A DNA stretch of 38,462 nt from CAZRQL01 sp964602415 (GTDB taxonomy: Bacteria; Bacteroidota; Bacteroidia; Cytophagales; Flammeovirgaceae), in NCBI GenBank assembly GCA_964602415.1, contig CAZRQL010000027.1, positions 1-38,462 on the forward strand. Direction: 5' to 3'. The notes under the pieces were generated by a model. The model was not told the origin of the DNA, did not search any database, and saw nothing but the letters and a program-made list of their open reading frames with translations. Shown here one piece after another: positions 24,013 to 33,500 of the stretch. A program made the position numbers and the translations under genes. The stretch's first letter is position 1, and each line of letters begins with the position of its first letter.

Positions 24013-25157
24013 TGACTGATTTGAATTTTTTAGTTGCTCAATATCACCACTTTAAAATTAAAAACCCTCAGATTGATAGCAAGAAAATAGCTTTCAAGCT
24101 TTCTTCTTATCCTGTTGCCGTAAGGGAGTTTATACTTTGGCAGTACAACCCCAAAGCCGCCGAAAAATTGGGCAAGTACCTGCCCGCTGTTTTGCCGGCC
24201 TCCCTGCATGTTGAGCAGGCATCCGGCTGGCAGGCTGCCGATTTTAAAGCCCAAATCATAGGCCAAAACCGACAAATCATTGATCTCACGGGTGGATTGG
24301 GCATTGATGCCATGGCTTTTTCTCGGCACAACCAAGTGCTGCACATAGAGCGCAATGCTGTACTTCAAGCCGTTGCCAATCAGAACTTTAACGCCTTAAA
24401 TTGCCCCAATATTCAGAGCCGACATGCCGATGCCCGAGAGTTGCTTGCCCAAAAGCCAACCCCCGACTGGTTTTACATAGACCCCGACAGGAGGGCTTCG
24501 CAAGGTTCGGCAAGGGTCGCTTTTCAACACTCAGAGCCTAATTTGTTGGAAATTAAAGATCAACTCCTTTCTCTTGCACGTATCGGAGTGCTGGTCAAAT
24601 CTTCGCCCATGATAGATATTTCTTTGGCCTGCCGGCAATTGGAACATGTAACAGCGGTTTATGTTTTTTCTTTGCACAATGAGTGCAAGGAGGTGTTGTT
24701 TGTGTTGGAAAAAGCACCAAAAGCCCTTCAAATACAAGCCGTTGAGTGGGAGAAAAATGTCTTTGCTTTCGCTGCTGAGCAAGAGCAAACCGCCCAAGCT
24801 ACCTTTACGCAGCCACAAAGCTACCTATATGAGCCTTGGGCATCGGTGATGAAGGCCGCACCCTTCAAATGGCTTTGTCAGCGGTTTGCGGTCAATAAAT
24901 TAGCCTCTGACACACACCTTTATACCTCTGAGGAGTTAAGGCCGGATTTTCCCGGGCGGATTTTTAAAATACTGTCATATCAATCAAAGCCCGAGCTGCT
25001 TCAAGCCAACATCGCCACCCGCAACTATCCTCTGAGCGTAGAGCAATTGCGCCAAAAGTTCAAAATCAAAGAAGGTGGCGCGGACTACCTTTTTGCCTGT
25101 ACGCTCATGGATGGCAGCAAGAAAATTATTCATGCACGGCGACTCAGCTCATCGTAA
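24012..25157 (+). CDS. Class I SAM-dependent methyltransferase with THUMP-like domain
   Basis: The protein has 381 aa. SAM-binding motif I is DLTGGLGIDA at 91-100, with an acidic HIERN strand after it (motif II) and DPDRR at 157-161 in the position of motif IV. LVKSSPMIDIS follows. The C-terminal ~90 residues (GADYLFACTLMDGSKKIIHARR) fit the THUMP-like domain of a Bacteroidota-specific family probably acting on RNA. The substrate is not known. The start codon shares one base with the stop of the preceding coiled-coil gene (TAATG). Confidence 0.85.
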   Translation: MTDLNFLVAQYHHFKIKNPQIDSKKIAFKLSSYPVAVREFILWQYNPKAAEKLGKYLPAVLPASLHVEQASGWQAADFKAQIIGQNRQIIDLTGGLGIDAMAFSRHNQVLHIERNAVLQAVANQNFNALNCPNIQSRHADARELLAQKPTPDWFYIDPDRRASQGSARVAFQHSEPNLLEIKDQLLSLARIGVLVKSSPMIDISLACRQLEHVTAVYVFSLHNECKEVLFVLEKAPKALQIQAVEWEKNVFAFAAEQEQTAQATFTQPQSYLYEPWASVMKAAPFKWLCQRFAVNKLASDTHLYTSEELRPDFPGRIFKILSYQSKPELLQANIATRNYPLSVEQLRQKFKIKEGGADYLFACTLMDGSKKIIHARRLSSS

Positions 25158-25286
25158 CTTTGCTACTGAAAAGAGATACTTTGGAAAGTAACCAACCCAA
25201 TCGGCAAACACAACACAAAAAAATCTGATCTTTTTTTGCAGAGTCTAAAAGGTTTTAACTGTCATAATAAAAATAATTGCTCATTT

Positions 25287-28200
25287 ATGTTACACAAACG
25301 TTTACTCTTTACGGTTTTTGGGGCACTTTTATGTGTGTCACCTTTGTTGGCTCAGTTTGAGTTTTTGTCCACCAAGCTCAAGTATGAGCAAAATTTTGAT
25401 GGCTTAGGCACGGACGGCATTGTGCTGCCTGTATTTTGGAAAGCCTACAACACGGCCAACTCCAGCGATATTTCCTCTTTGTTGGTCTCCAACGGCGACA
25501 ACGGCACAGGTGGGGCTTACAATTTTGGTACGACCATGGACACTGACAGGGCATTGGGCACTGTGGCCACTCTATCCAATGAGCCAAGAATAGGGATGCA
25601 GTTTCTCAACTCTACGGGTGAGCGCATCGTAGCATTAGATTTTGATTTTTTTGTGGAGCAATGGAGAACCGGCAGCAACTCATCTGTCAATGAGAAGCTT
25701 ACATTTGAGTACAGCCTCAATGCCACTTCTCTGAGCAGTGGAAACTGGACAGCTTTTCCTTTGTTGGATATCAACGAGATACTCACCGCCTCTACTGCAT
25801 CCGTAGCAGTAGATGGCAATTTGAACCGTAGCCAAGTTACCCGTCGCTTGACAGGTCTGAATTGGTCTAACAACAGCACGCTGTGGATTCGTTGGAACGA
25901 TACCAATGACAGCGGCGACAATGGCGGCTATGCCATTGACGACCTCTCTATCACAGCCGTTGTCGCGCCTCCGGCAGTGAATTTGACACAAAACTTCGCC
26001 ATCATTAACGAAAATGTAGGTAGGTATCGTATTGACCTGCAAGCCACTTCCGCCCCTTTGCAGGATACGGCGAGTGTATTGTTTTCTGTGCTCACTGTTG
26101 CGGGCAGTGCCACAGCAGATCCTACCGATTTGTCAGGCTTTACCGGTTCTAGAATAAAAGTTGCTCCCGGAAGCACCACGGGTTCTATCTTTTTGAGTAT
26201 CACAGACGACAAAATAGCCGAATCCGACGAGTATATTATTTTTTCTATCTCTGATCCCCAAAATTGTACCATTGGCTCTACTTCTACACTGATTCTTTTT
26301 ATCCGCGACAACGACCGCAAGCCCCTTGTTCCCAACAAATCCATCGAACTCGAACTGCTCAGTTCGTTTTCTACCGGTGCAGCGGGCGCAAATTCTGCCG
26401 AAGTGGTGGCCTATGATTCTCTGAGCAAAAGACTTTTTTCTGCTAATTCCATATCTAAAAAATTGGATATTATAGATTATTCCAATCCGCGCAACCTTCG
26501 ATTGATTCGGTCGGTAGGCTTGGATGCCGCCAACGAAAGCGGTATCAATAGCGTGGCCGCCAAAAACGGAATGATTGCTTTTGCTGTAGAAGCCTTGATC
26601 CCCCAAAACAATGGCCGGGTAGTCTTTATTGATGCTGAGGGCAATCGGCTCAAAACCGTAACGGTAGGGGCTATGCCCGACCACTTGTCATTTACTCCCG
26701 ATGGGAAGTTTTTGCTCACAGCCAACGAAGGCGAACCCAACAACGACTACACCCAAGACCCTGAAGGCAGCGTTTCTATCATTGATTTGGATGGCGGCGT
26801 GGAGTTTGTGAACCAGAGCAGGGTTTCTACCGTATTGCTCAACCGCTTCAACAATGCACAATTACGCTCAAAAGGGGTACGCTTGTTTGGCCCTAATTCC
26901 GCCACCACCCCCTCGCGCGATTTGGAACCCGAATACATAGCCTACAGTGCCGATTCGAAGAAAGCCTACGTTATGTTGCAAGAGAACAATGCCGTAGCGA
27001 TTATAGATATTGCCACCAAATCCCTCACCGATATACTTGGAATGGGCATGATAGATGTGGCAACCACTCCAGCGGCTGCTTTTGATGCCTCAGACCACTC
27101 CAGTTTAAACGGCGAGGTGCTGCTGGCTCAATGGCCTGTCAAGGCTATGTTCATGCCTGATGCGGCTGCTTCTTATTCCATCAACGGAAAACAGTATATC
27201 ATCACCGCCAACGAAGGAGACGCAAGGGAATATACAGGTACTCCGGGCTTTTTGGAAGAAGTCCGTGTAGGATCAAGTAGCTACGTACTTGATGCCCAAA
27301 AATTTCAATCGGCATCGTTTCTCAAACAAAACAATATGCTCGGCAGATTGACGGTATCGAACAAGACCGGTGATTTGGATGGAGATGGCGACTTTGACGA
27401 GATACACCTTTTTGGCACGCGCTCATTTACCATTTGGGAGGACAACAACGGCGTTTTGGAAAGAATCTACGACAGCGGCAACGACTTTGAACGTATCACA
27501 TTGGAAGACACCACGCTCAATAAAATGTTCAATGCCAGCAATACCACAGGCAGCATCAGCCGCAAAAACCGCAGCGACAACAAAGGCCCCGAACCCGAAG
27601 GCGTAGCCATTGCCAAAATCAACAACAAACATTATGCTTTTGTGTGTTTGGAACGAATCGGTGGCATTATGGTCTATGATGTCAGCAACCCTGCCGCTCC
27701 TGAATTTGTCCAATACGTCAACAACCGCTCACCCCAAACCAACGGGCCGGATTTGGGGCCTGAGGCGGTTTTGTACATAGAGCCTAAAGACAGCCCTATT
27801 GATACAGCTTTGGTGGTAATAGGCAACGAGGTAAGCAGCACCATTACTACCTTCAAAGTCAAAAATGTAGGCTATATCCGCCCCCCTGCAAGCCCAAGCA
27901 ATCTGGTGGCCGTTACCGACTCCACTACAGCCCGCAACCGACTCACATGGAGAGACAACGCCACCGACGAACTCAACTATGTGGTAGAGAGAGCCATTGT
28001 CGGGTCGGCTACTTTCGATGTGCTCACGGCTACTTTGCCCCCCAATACCACCAGCTACACCGATATGACTTCTCGCAGCGGCGTGCAGTACACCTACCGC
28101 GTCAAAGCCACCAACAACGGCGGCTCGTCCGGTTATGCCGTTACCACTGTGATGACTTCTTTAGAAAATCAATTGCTGGCGCAAACTGCTTTACTTTTCC

Positions 28201-28430
28201 CTGTGCCTGCCTCAGCGGTTGTGTACCTTGGTCTGGACAACGAGTTAAGCGGACGAGTGCATGTAAGATTGTTTGATGCCAAAGGTGCAGAAGTGATGAG
28301 CAAACAGTTTGAGAAAACCCAACCATCTCAAGCCTTTGAGATAAATACCCAACAACTTTCCAAAGGGATTTATCTTTTGAAGGTATCTCTGCAAAACGCC
28401 GAGACTACGTTGCGTTTGGTTATTGAATAA
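25287..28430 (+). CDS. Choice-of-anchor I domain secreted protein with T9SS sorting signal
   Basis: The protein has 1047 aa from the ATG at 25287, which gives the signal peptide MLHKRLLFTVFGALLCVSPL. An upstream in-frame TTG would put it behind an unlikely leader. An N-terminal jelly-roll-like domain (~25-225) and a Calx-beta-like stretch (~230-340) are followed by a large beta-propeller of the choice-of-anchor I type (~345-850: SKRLFSANSISKKLDIIDYS, LSFTPDGKFLLTANEGEPN, YIITANEGDAREYTGTPGF, GPEPEGVAIAKINNKHYAFV). Then come a fibronectin III domain (~870-965) and a C-terminal T9SS sorting domain (LLFPVPASAVVYL, FEINTQQLSKGIYLLKV). It should be exported and attached to the cell surface. Enzyme activity is not predictable; related propellers occur in phosphatase-like proteins. 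Confidence 0.88.
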   Translation: MLHKRLLFTVFGALLCVSPLLAQFEFLSTKLKYEQNFDGLGTDGIVLPVFWKAYNTANSSDISSLLVSNGDNGTGGAYNFGTTMDTDRALGTVATLSNEPRIGMQFLNSTGERIVALDFDFFVEQWRTGSNSSVNEKLTFEYSLNATSLSSGNWTAFPLLDINEILTASTASVAVDGNLNRSQVTRRLTGLNWSNNSTLWIRWNDTNDSGDNGGYAIDDLSITAVVAPPAVNLTQNFAIINENVGRYRIDLQATSAPLQDTASVLFSVLTVAGSATADPTDLSGFTGSRIKVAPGSTTGSIFLSITDDKIAESDEYIIFSISDPQNCTIGSTSTLILFIRDNDRKPLVPNKSIELELLSSFSTGAAGANSAEVVAYDSLSKRLFSANSISKKLDIIDYSNPRNLRLIRSVGLDAANESGINSVAAKNGMIAFAVEALIPQNNGRVVFIDAEGNRLKTVTVGAMPDHLSFTPDGKFLLTANEGEPNNDYTQDPEGSVSIIDLDGGVEFVNQSRVSTVLLNRFNNAQLRSKGVRLFGPNSATTPSRDLEPEYIAYSADSKKAYVMLQENNAVAIIDIATKSLTDILGMGMIDVATTPAAAFDASDHSSLNGEVLLAQWPVKAMFMPDAAASYSINGKQYIITANEGDAREYTGTPGFLEEVRVGSSSYVLDAQKFQSASFLKQNNMLGRLTVSNKTGDLDGDGDFDEIHLFGTRSFTIWEDNNGVLERIYDSGNDFERITLEDTTLNKMFNASNTTGSISRKNRSDNKGPEPEGVAIAKINNKHYAFVCLERIGGIMVYDVSNPAAPEFVQYVNNRSPQTNGPDLGPEAVLYIEPKDSPIDTALVVIGNEVSSTITTFKVKNVGYIRPPASPSNLVAVTDSTTARNRLTWRDNATDELNYVVERAIVGSATFDVLTATLPPNTTSYTDMTSRSGVQYTYRVKATNNGGSSGYAVTTVMTSLENQLLAQTALLFPVPASAVVYLGLDNELSGRVHVRLFDAKGAEVMSKQFEKTQPSQAFEINTQQLSKGIYLLKVSLQNAETTLRLVIE

Positions 28431-28440
28431 GCCGATTTAA

Positions 28441-28483
28441 TCAAAAAGCCCCCTTTTCTGTCTTAGAAGAGGGGGCTTTTTGA
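28441..28483. terminator. Strong bidirectional terminator
   Basis: TCAAAAAGCCCCC pairs with GGGGGCTTTTTGA at the outer ends, with further pairing inside. The A- and T-runs on both sides allow function on both strands. Confidence 0.85.
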
Positions 28484-28500
28484 TTGAAAAAAGTACACAA

Positions 28501-29601
28501 GTGAATAAAACGTACAAGCACTTCTTTTACTCCTACGCTCCTTCGTTTTTGGCGGTATTGATTTTTGGCTTTATTGCCCGCAATGGCCTGAAAATGACCA
28601 ATGACTCTATCGAGTACGTTTCGGCGGCTTTGTCTTTATTTCATAAATCCGAACTGCTTCACTCTGACGGACAGCCTTTTTTACAACTTTCTCCTTTGTA
28701 TCCTGTTTTACTTTCTGTTTTTGGGGATTGTGTGTATGCGGGGGCTTGGTGGCTGCAAGGCTTTGCGCTTTTTGTGGCAGTGAGGCTCTGGCAACATTTT
28801 TCGCGCTTTGAAGGCCGACTGGGTGTAGCTTTTGGGCTTACATTGGCTTTTTCGGTCGGCATGCAAACGGCAGCCACTTTTTTGTGGACGGAGGTCTTGT
28901 TTATGGCGGGATGGGTTGGCTTTTTAGAGTTGCTTTTTTTTGTTTTTGGCAGGGAGAGTGTTGGCGGCAAATATTGGGTTGTTTCGGGTTTTGTGTTGCT
29001 GGCAATTTTGTTGCCTTTACAGCGCAATGCAGGGATTTTTTTGATGATGGGTATCGGATTGTTCTTTTTGAAAAATGACAACAAAGCATTTTTTCGATAT
29101 GTCGTATTGGTTTTGCCTTCGGTGGTAGTTTTTGGAGTTTGGTCTTTTTATTCTCAAGCCGCTCCGCTTCGGAATCTATCTTGGATGGAGGCGGTTTCTT
29201 TTTTTGGGGATCACTTTCGTTTGTACGGAGTAGTTTTTTGGAAATGGTTTGGCTTAGGGATGTTTTTGCCTTCAGACCTATTAGGGATTGCGTTTATTTT
29301 GGCTGTGGGCTATGGGTTAGTGCAGAGGGCTGCCTTTAATCGGGCGGGTTTGGCGGTCTTCTTGTCCGGCTTTTATGTTGTAGCTTTGGTATTGTTCCAA
29401 ACGATATTTGACGTGGGTCAGGGTGCGGACATTGAGCGCTATTTGCTTCCCATTTTTCCTTTGTGTGTGTATTGGGTATTGGGTGCTGTTTTGCGGCGGT
29501 GGGGGCAGCAAACAGCCTTTTTGGTCTGCTACATACTTGTAGCGTATTCTTTTTTGCGGCTGTGTTGGAATTTGTACCGTTGGGAGCAGTTGGGCCTTTG
29601 A
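28501..29601 (+). CDS. Polytopic membrane protein, possibly a glycosyltransferase-type (DUF2029/PMT-like) protein
   Basis: The protein has ~366 aa from GTG at 28501. An alternative TTG at 28480 lies inside the terminator stem and is disfavoured. Eight or more hydrophobic segments are visible (SFLAVLIFGFIA, ALFVAVRLW, VAFGLTLAFSVG, WVVSGFVLLAILLPL, FLMMGIGLFFL, YVVLVLPSVVVFGVW, LLGIAFILAVGYGL, AVFLSGFYVVALVLF). The first loop has NDSIEYVSAALSLFHK, similar to the acidic first loop of GT-C glycosyltransferases (D of the DSxxY type). The gene is isolated between the T9SS-cargo gene and the opposing AAA+ gene. The glycosyltransferase assignment is tentative. Confidence 0.7.
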   Translation: MNKTYKHFFYSYAPSFLAVLIFGFIARNGLKMTNDSIEYVSAALSLFHKSELLHSDGQPFLQLSPLYPVLLSVFGDCVYAGAWWLQGFALFVAVRLWQHFSRFEGRLGVAFGLTLAFSVGMQTAATFLWTEVLFMAGWVGFLELLFFVFGRESVGGKYWVVSGFVLLAILLPLQRNAGIFLMMGIGLFFLKNDNKAFFRYVVLVLPSVVVFGVWSFYSQAAPLRNLSWMEAVSFFGDHFRLYGVVFWKWFGLGMFLPSDLLGIAFILAVGYGLVQRAAFNRAGLAVFLSGFYVVALVLFQTIFDVGQGADIERYLLPIFPLCVYWVLGAVLRRWGQQTAFLVCYILVAYSFLRLCWNLYRWEQLGL

Positions 29602-29630
29602 TAGCCACAAAATTATTGAAAAGTCGGCTG

Positions 29631-30764
29631 CTACTCTTTTGCCGAAAATCCAAATCCGATTTTTTGTCTTTCGTGAGAATCAGCAAAATCGGGGTCGTTT
29701 TGGTTCATTACTTCGGCAATCGTTTTTGGGCCTTCTATGATTTTGTTGAACCCTTTGGCATCTGATAGTCTTTGTGCTTTTTCTTTGGTGAGCTTGTCAA
29801 ACTTATACTGCGCCACCAAACGCCCTTTTCTCAGCAGTGCGCTGTCGATATTGGTGATGGCGGTGTTGAATGTACAGATGATTTGGACGTTGAGGCAATC
29901 GCTTAGTAGGCCGTCGCTGATGTTGAGCAAATTGGATACCGATTGGTTGTTTACGTTTTTTCTGTCCATGATGATGTTTTCGGCATCTTCTATGATGAGC
30001 ACACAGTTGGGGTTGCTGATGAGCATATCCACAAAATCGGGATCGGTGAGGTTGGAGGCGATGGTGGGAGATACAAAGAGCACTTTTTTGGTGATGAATC
30101 CGATTAGGTGGCGGAGGTAGGTAGTTTTTCCTGTTCCCGGTATGCCGTGCAGCAGGATAATCCCTTTGTCGTTGTCGGTGGTGAGTCGCTCTTTGATGAG
30201 TTTGTCCACTTCTACAAAATCATCGTTGTAGTAAAGCGATATATCCAAATCGGTGGGGGTGATTTCTATTTTTTTGAGCTCAAGACCTTCGTAGCCTTTG
30301 GAGATGATGTTGATTTCGGCTCCTTCTTTTGGCGGGTCTAAAAATGTGATTAATTCGGCAATCGTTTTTTTTGCTTGTTCTATTTGATCTGAAGAGGTCA
30401 GCACAGTAACATGGGAAGAGGCAATTTCGTATATCGTCTCTTCATGCACCAAGATTGTTTTGCTGAAATTTATTTTTTTGTCATCGTGGTCATAGTAGCA
30501 TTTTTGGTAGGTTTCGTAGTTTGTTTTGAACTTATTGCACAAGTACTCATAACTCTTATTGATATCTACTCCATAGATTGAGTATTCGTTGGGGATTTTT
30601 CTGAATCGGGTGAAAAAAAACTTTTTGGCATCGATATAGGTGTTGTCTATAAAAGGTAGGTTAAGTTGGGTTTGGGGTTTGGGTGTCAGTTTGCCGTAGG
30701 CATATCCAAGAAAGCCTGCCGCTACGATAATGACCAAAAACCCTAACAATTCGATTGAATTCAT
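29631..30764 (-). CDS. Membrane-anchored AAA+ ATPase (BCS1/FtsH-like core)
   Basis: The protein has 377 aa. One N-terminal span (LLGFLVIIVAAGFLGYAYG) is followed by a ~170-residue domain without recognised motifs. The AAA+ module has Walker A GIPGTGKT (207-214), Walker B VLIIED (255-260), a sensor-1-like ICTFNT and an arginine-finger-like LLRKGRL. There is no protease domain, which excludes FtsH. The layout of a single span followed by an AAA domain resembles mitochondrial BCS1, so a role in remodelling or moving a folded substrate at the membrane is plausible but unproven. It is transcribed towards the membrane-protein gene, with 29 bases between the two 3' ends. Confidence 0.82.
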   Translation of the reverse strand: MNSIELLGFLVIIVAAGFLGYAYGKLTPKPQTQLNLPFIDNTYIDAKKFFFTRFRKIPNEYSIYGVDINKSYEYLCNKFKTNYETYQKCYYDHDDKKINFSKTILVHEETIYEIASSHVTVLTSSDQIEQAKKTIAELITFLDPPKEGAEINIISKGYEGLELKKIEITPTDLDISLYYNDDFVEVDKLIKERLTTDNDKGIILLHGIPGTGKTTYLRHLIGFITKKVLFVSPTIASNLTDPDFVDMLISNPNCVLIIEDAENIIMDRKNVNNQSVSNLLNISDGLLSDCLNVQIICTFNTAITNIDSALLRKGRLVAQYKFDKLTKEKAQRLSDAKGFNKIIEGPKTIAEVMNQNDPDFADSHERQKIGFGFSAKE

Positions 30765-30838
30765 AGAAAGAGCAAATAAGCCACAAAGTTAGCGACTAAT
30801 TCTAAAGTCGCAAACCCTGCCCATAAACTTAGACCTAT

Positions 30839-31411
30839 TTAGGAGTTGTCTTTGAATCGCTTATCGATTTGTTGGAGTAAGGATTTGGCTTCCTTAGTCT
30901 TAAACCTACAACAATGCAGCAATTTCTGAAGTGAGGAGTGTGCCGCACTGTAGTCTCCGAGTTTGATTTGACAAAGAGCCGCGTAATACAGCGAGGGCGC
31001 GGGTTTGTTGTCTTGGATTTCTTTGAATTGCAACAGCGCCCCCCCGTATTCTCTGATTTGGAACAGTTTGAGTGCGAAATTCAGACTTCCTTCATTGTCT
31101 TCGATGGCTTTTTGCATGAGGGCGAGTTCGGAGTCAAGCGTCGGGTTTTCGATTTTGAGATTGGCTATTTTTTGGCTAGCCCATACAATAGCCCATACCA
31201 CACAGGCCGCTGAGGCCATTTGCACCCATGCGGTGAGGGTTGTTTTTTTTCTTTTTGGTGCTGATTGGGCAAGACGGGCTTGTTGTATGCCCTCTACGGC
31301 ATCGCCGCAAAGCTCACAGTCGGCTATATGCAACTCAATTTGACGGGTCAATTCCTTTGAGGTTTTTCCCGAAAGATAAAGTTCAATTTGTTCTTTGCTC
31401 AGACAGTTCAT
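30839..31411 (-). CDS. Anti-sigma factor with zinc-binding ZAS motif
   Basis: The protein has 190 aa. The N-terminal domain has H28-x3-C32-x2-C35 (LHIADCELC), the zinc-binding anti-sigma (ZAS) signature. A single membrane span follows (WVQMASAACVVWAIVWA), then a periplasmic TPR-like tail (ALLQFKEIQDNKPAPSLYYA, AALCQIKLGDYSAAHSSLQ). It should hold the sigma factor encoded just upstream and release it on an envelope signal. It starts 10 bases after the sigma gene's stop on the same strand. Confidence 0.85.
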   Translation of the reverse strand: MNCLSKEQIELYLSGKTSKELTRQIELHIADCELCGDAVEGIQQARLAQSAPKRKKTTLTAWVQMASAACVVWAIVWASQKIANLKIENPTLDSELALMQKAIEDNEGSLNFALKLFQIREYGGALLQFKEIQDNKPAPSLYYAALCQIKLGDYSAAHSSLQKLLHCCRFKTKEAKSLLQQIDKRFKDNS

Positions 31412-31421
31412 AGGCTTTTGT

Positions 31422-31967
31422 TTAGAGAGAACGAGTTTTTTTGTGGGTCAGGATGAGTTTTAAATTTCTTTTACCGTTTTGAATATGGCTTTTCACTTCT
31501 GCAAAGCTCCAGCCGGTTTGCTGTTGAATCTCTTTGTATGACAATTCGCGCAGATAAAAAAGTTCGATACATATTTTCTGATTTTCGGTTAGTTGTTCGA
31601 TGGCTTGGGGCAGGGCTTCGGCGCGGCACTCTTCGGTGGTTTTTTCCCAAGTCAAAAAGCCGTCCTGGCTGACAAAGTCTTGTTCGATGGGTTGGCTGTA
31701 TTGTTTCTTTTTCTTGAGGGTATGGAGGCAGTGGTTTTTGGCTACCTGATGTATCCATGCCGGAAAATGGCGAATCTCTGCTGTTTTCAGGGTGTCAAAA
31801 AGTTTTTCAAATATTTGTGAAACAGCTTCTTTTGCTGCATCGGGGTCTGACAGTATTTTCATGCAAAGCCCAAAGACCAAATGTCCGTATCTCTCAAAAA
31901 GCAGCCCTATGACCTGTTGGTCGGAGTGTTTTTGATACCTGTCAATGAGTTCTAAGTCGGTCTGCAT
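31422..31967 (-). CDS. ECF-type RNA polymerase sigma factor
   Basis: The protein has 181 aa. Region 2 is DLELIDRYQ...LFERYGHLVFGLCM and DAAKEAVSQIFEKLF, and region 4 is LTENQKICIELFYLRELSY followed by QQTGWSFAEVKSHIQNGKR, a helix-turn-helix. There is no region 1 or 3, so this is a group 4 (ECF) sigma. Its operon partner is the ZAS anti-sigma factor. The target promoters are unknown, and no ECF-type repeat is obvious upstream, so autoregulation cannot be shown. Confidence 0.92.
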   Translation of the reverse strand: MQTDLELIDRYQKHSDQQVIGLLFERYGHLVFGLCMKILSDPDAAKEAVSQIFEKLFDTLKTAEIRHFPAWIHQVAKNHCLHTLKKKKQYSQPIEQDFVSQDGFLTWEKTTEECRAEALPQAIEQLTENQKICIELFYLRELSYKEIQQQTGWSFAEVKSHIQNGKRNLKLILTHKKTRSL

Positions 31968-32047
31968 CGGGCTTAGTTTGGCTTATAGAGTGGGAATCTT
32001 GTATTTTTTCCCAAATTGCCCCCTAAATTTGTGCGAAAAAATTTATT

Positions 32048-32467
32048 ATGCCCCAAACCCATATCAAAAGGTATATGTTTGTTGATTTTGAGAATCTTCC
32101 CAATTTCAAAATTAACAGCCGTTTCAACCAAGATGCCCAAATGTACCTCTTTGTGAGTTCACCGCAACTAAAGATCCCCATCGAGGCGGCCATAGAATCG
32201 CAGCGCATGGGCGAGCGGCTCGAGTGGATCATGATTAGTGGGGGGGCAAAGATCAATCTGGATTTCCATATCTGTTTTTTTATGGGCATCAGACACCGGG
32301 AAGCCCCCTTGGAGATAGAATTTGAACTGTATTCAAAAGATGCGTCTTTTGACCACCTCATCGAATACCTCAACGCCAACTCCCGCAAAGCCAAAAGGCT
32401 CACTTTTGACAATACCTCCTCTCTGAAAAGACCCATTCAGCGCAGAAATGATGAGCCTGAATTGTAG
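32048..32467 (+). CDS. PIN-like domain protein
   Basis: The protein has 139 aa. It starts KRYMFVDFENLPNF, with D13 and E15 of a VDxEN motif typical of NYN/PIN-type nucleases, and continues with VSSPQLKIPIEAA and WIMISGGAKINLDFHICFFMG. This suggests a single-domain metal-dependent RNase-fold protein. There is no adjacent antitoxin gene. It is divergent from the sigma gene, with a TAAATTTG box at 32024-32031 just upstream. A catalytic activity is likely but not shown. Confidence 0.75.
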   Translation: MPQTHIKRYMFVDFENLPNFKINSRFNQDAQMYLFVSSPQLKIPIEAAIESQRMGERLEWIMISGGAKINLDFHICFFMGIRHREAPLEIEFELYSKDASFDHLIEYLNANSRKAKRLTFDNTSSLKRPIQRRNDEPEL

Positions 32468-32492
32468 TTATTTTATTTAAAATCAATATGTT

Positions 32493-33467
32493 ATGACATA
32501 TATTACCAGAAGACCCCGTCGCTTGCGCGCTTCGGCTGTGGTGCGCGACATGGTGCAAGAAACACACCTTCACAAAGAAGATTTTATTTTTCCTTTGTTT
32601 CTGATAGAAGGCCAAAATCGTGCCCTCGAAGTGGCTTCCATGCCCGGCATTTACAGGCTCAGTGCCGATAAGTTGCTCTTTGAGATGGAAGAGTGTTTGA
32701 ATTTGGGAATCAAGGCTTTTGCTCTATTTCCTGCCATTGACGAGGGTCTCAAAGACCCTTGGGCCACCCAAAGCACCAACCCCGAAGGGCTGTACCTAAA
32801 AACCATTCGCAGCATCAAAAGCCGCTTTCCTGAGGCTTGTTTGATGAGCGATGTGGCCATGGATCCCTACAGCAGCGACGGGCATGACGGCGTGTACCGC
32901 GACGGGCACATCCTCAACGACGAGACGCTGCCTATTTTGGCCAATATGGCTGTAGCACAAGCAGAGGCAGGCATTGACATCGTGGGACCCTCCGATATGA
33001 TGGACGGCAGGGTGAGTTATATCCGCCAAGCCCTTGATGCAAAAGGGTTTACGCAGGTTTCGATTATGGCCTACACCGCCAAGTACGCCAGTGCTTTTTA
33101 CGGCCCTTTTAGGGATGCTTTGGACTCTGCCCCCAGACACGGCGACAAAAAGACCTACCAGATGAACCCCGCCAACAGCCGAGAAGCACTCATCGAAGCC
33201 CAATTGGACTACCAAGAAGGGGCTGATTTTTTGATGGTCAAACCTGCTTTGGCCTACTTGGATGTCATTGCCTTACTGAGGGAAAACTTCCAACTGCCCA
33301 TAGCGGCTTACAACGTCAGCGGCGAGTACGCCATGATAGAGGCTGCCCACCAAAAAGGCTGGATTGACGGCCACAAAGTCATGCTTGAGACTCTGACAGC
33401 CATCAAACGCGCCGGCGCAACAGTGATACTGAGCTATTTTGCCAAAAGGTTTGCCCAATTGGGTTGA
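32493..33467 (+). CDS. hemB: Delta-aminolevulinic acid dehydratase (porphobilinogen synthase)
   Basis: The protein has 324 aa. It condenses two 5-aminolevulinate molecules to porphobilinogen in heme synthesis. Schiff-base lysines are K197 (YTAKYAS) and K250 (MVKPALAYLD). The metal loop at 120-133 reads DVAMDPYSSDGHDG, with aspartates where zinc enzymes have cysteines, so it belongs to the Mg2+/non-zinc type. The start is ATG at 32493. The gene is 25 bases after the PIN-like gene and may share its transcript. It is the last core gene before the right-hand cassette island. Confidence 0.97.
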   Translation: MTYITRRPRRLRASAVVRDMVQETHLHKEDFIFPLFLIEGQNRALEVASMPGIYRLSADKLLFEMEECLNLGIKAFALFPAIDEGLKDPWATQSTNPEGLYLKTIRSIKSRFPEACLMSDVAMDPYSSDGHDGVYRDGHILNDETLPILANMAVAQAEAGIDIVGPSDMMDGRVSYIRQALDAKGFTQVSIMAYTAKYASAFYGPFRDALDSAPRHGDKKTYQMNPANSREALIEAQLDYQEGADFLMVKPALAYLDVIALLRENFQLPIAAYNVSGEYAMIEAAHQKGWIDGHKVMLETLTAIKRAGATVILSYFAKRFAQLG

Positions 33468-33500
33468 AAAACAACACGACCTACACTTGTAATAAATCAG

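Noticed and set aside
28480..28500. TTG start for the polytopic membrane protein
   Set aside because: It lies in the terminator stem of the upstream gene; GTG at 28501 avoids this.
32023..32436. Minus-strand 137-codon ORF opposite the PIN-like gene
   Set aside because: The plus strand has a VDxEN motif, a start near a promoter-like box and normal spacing to hemB; the antisense frame looks random.
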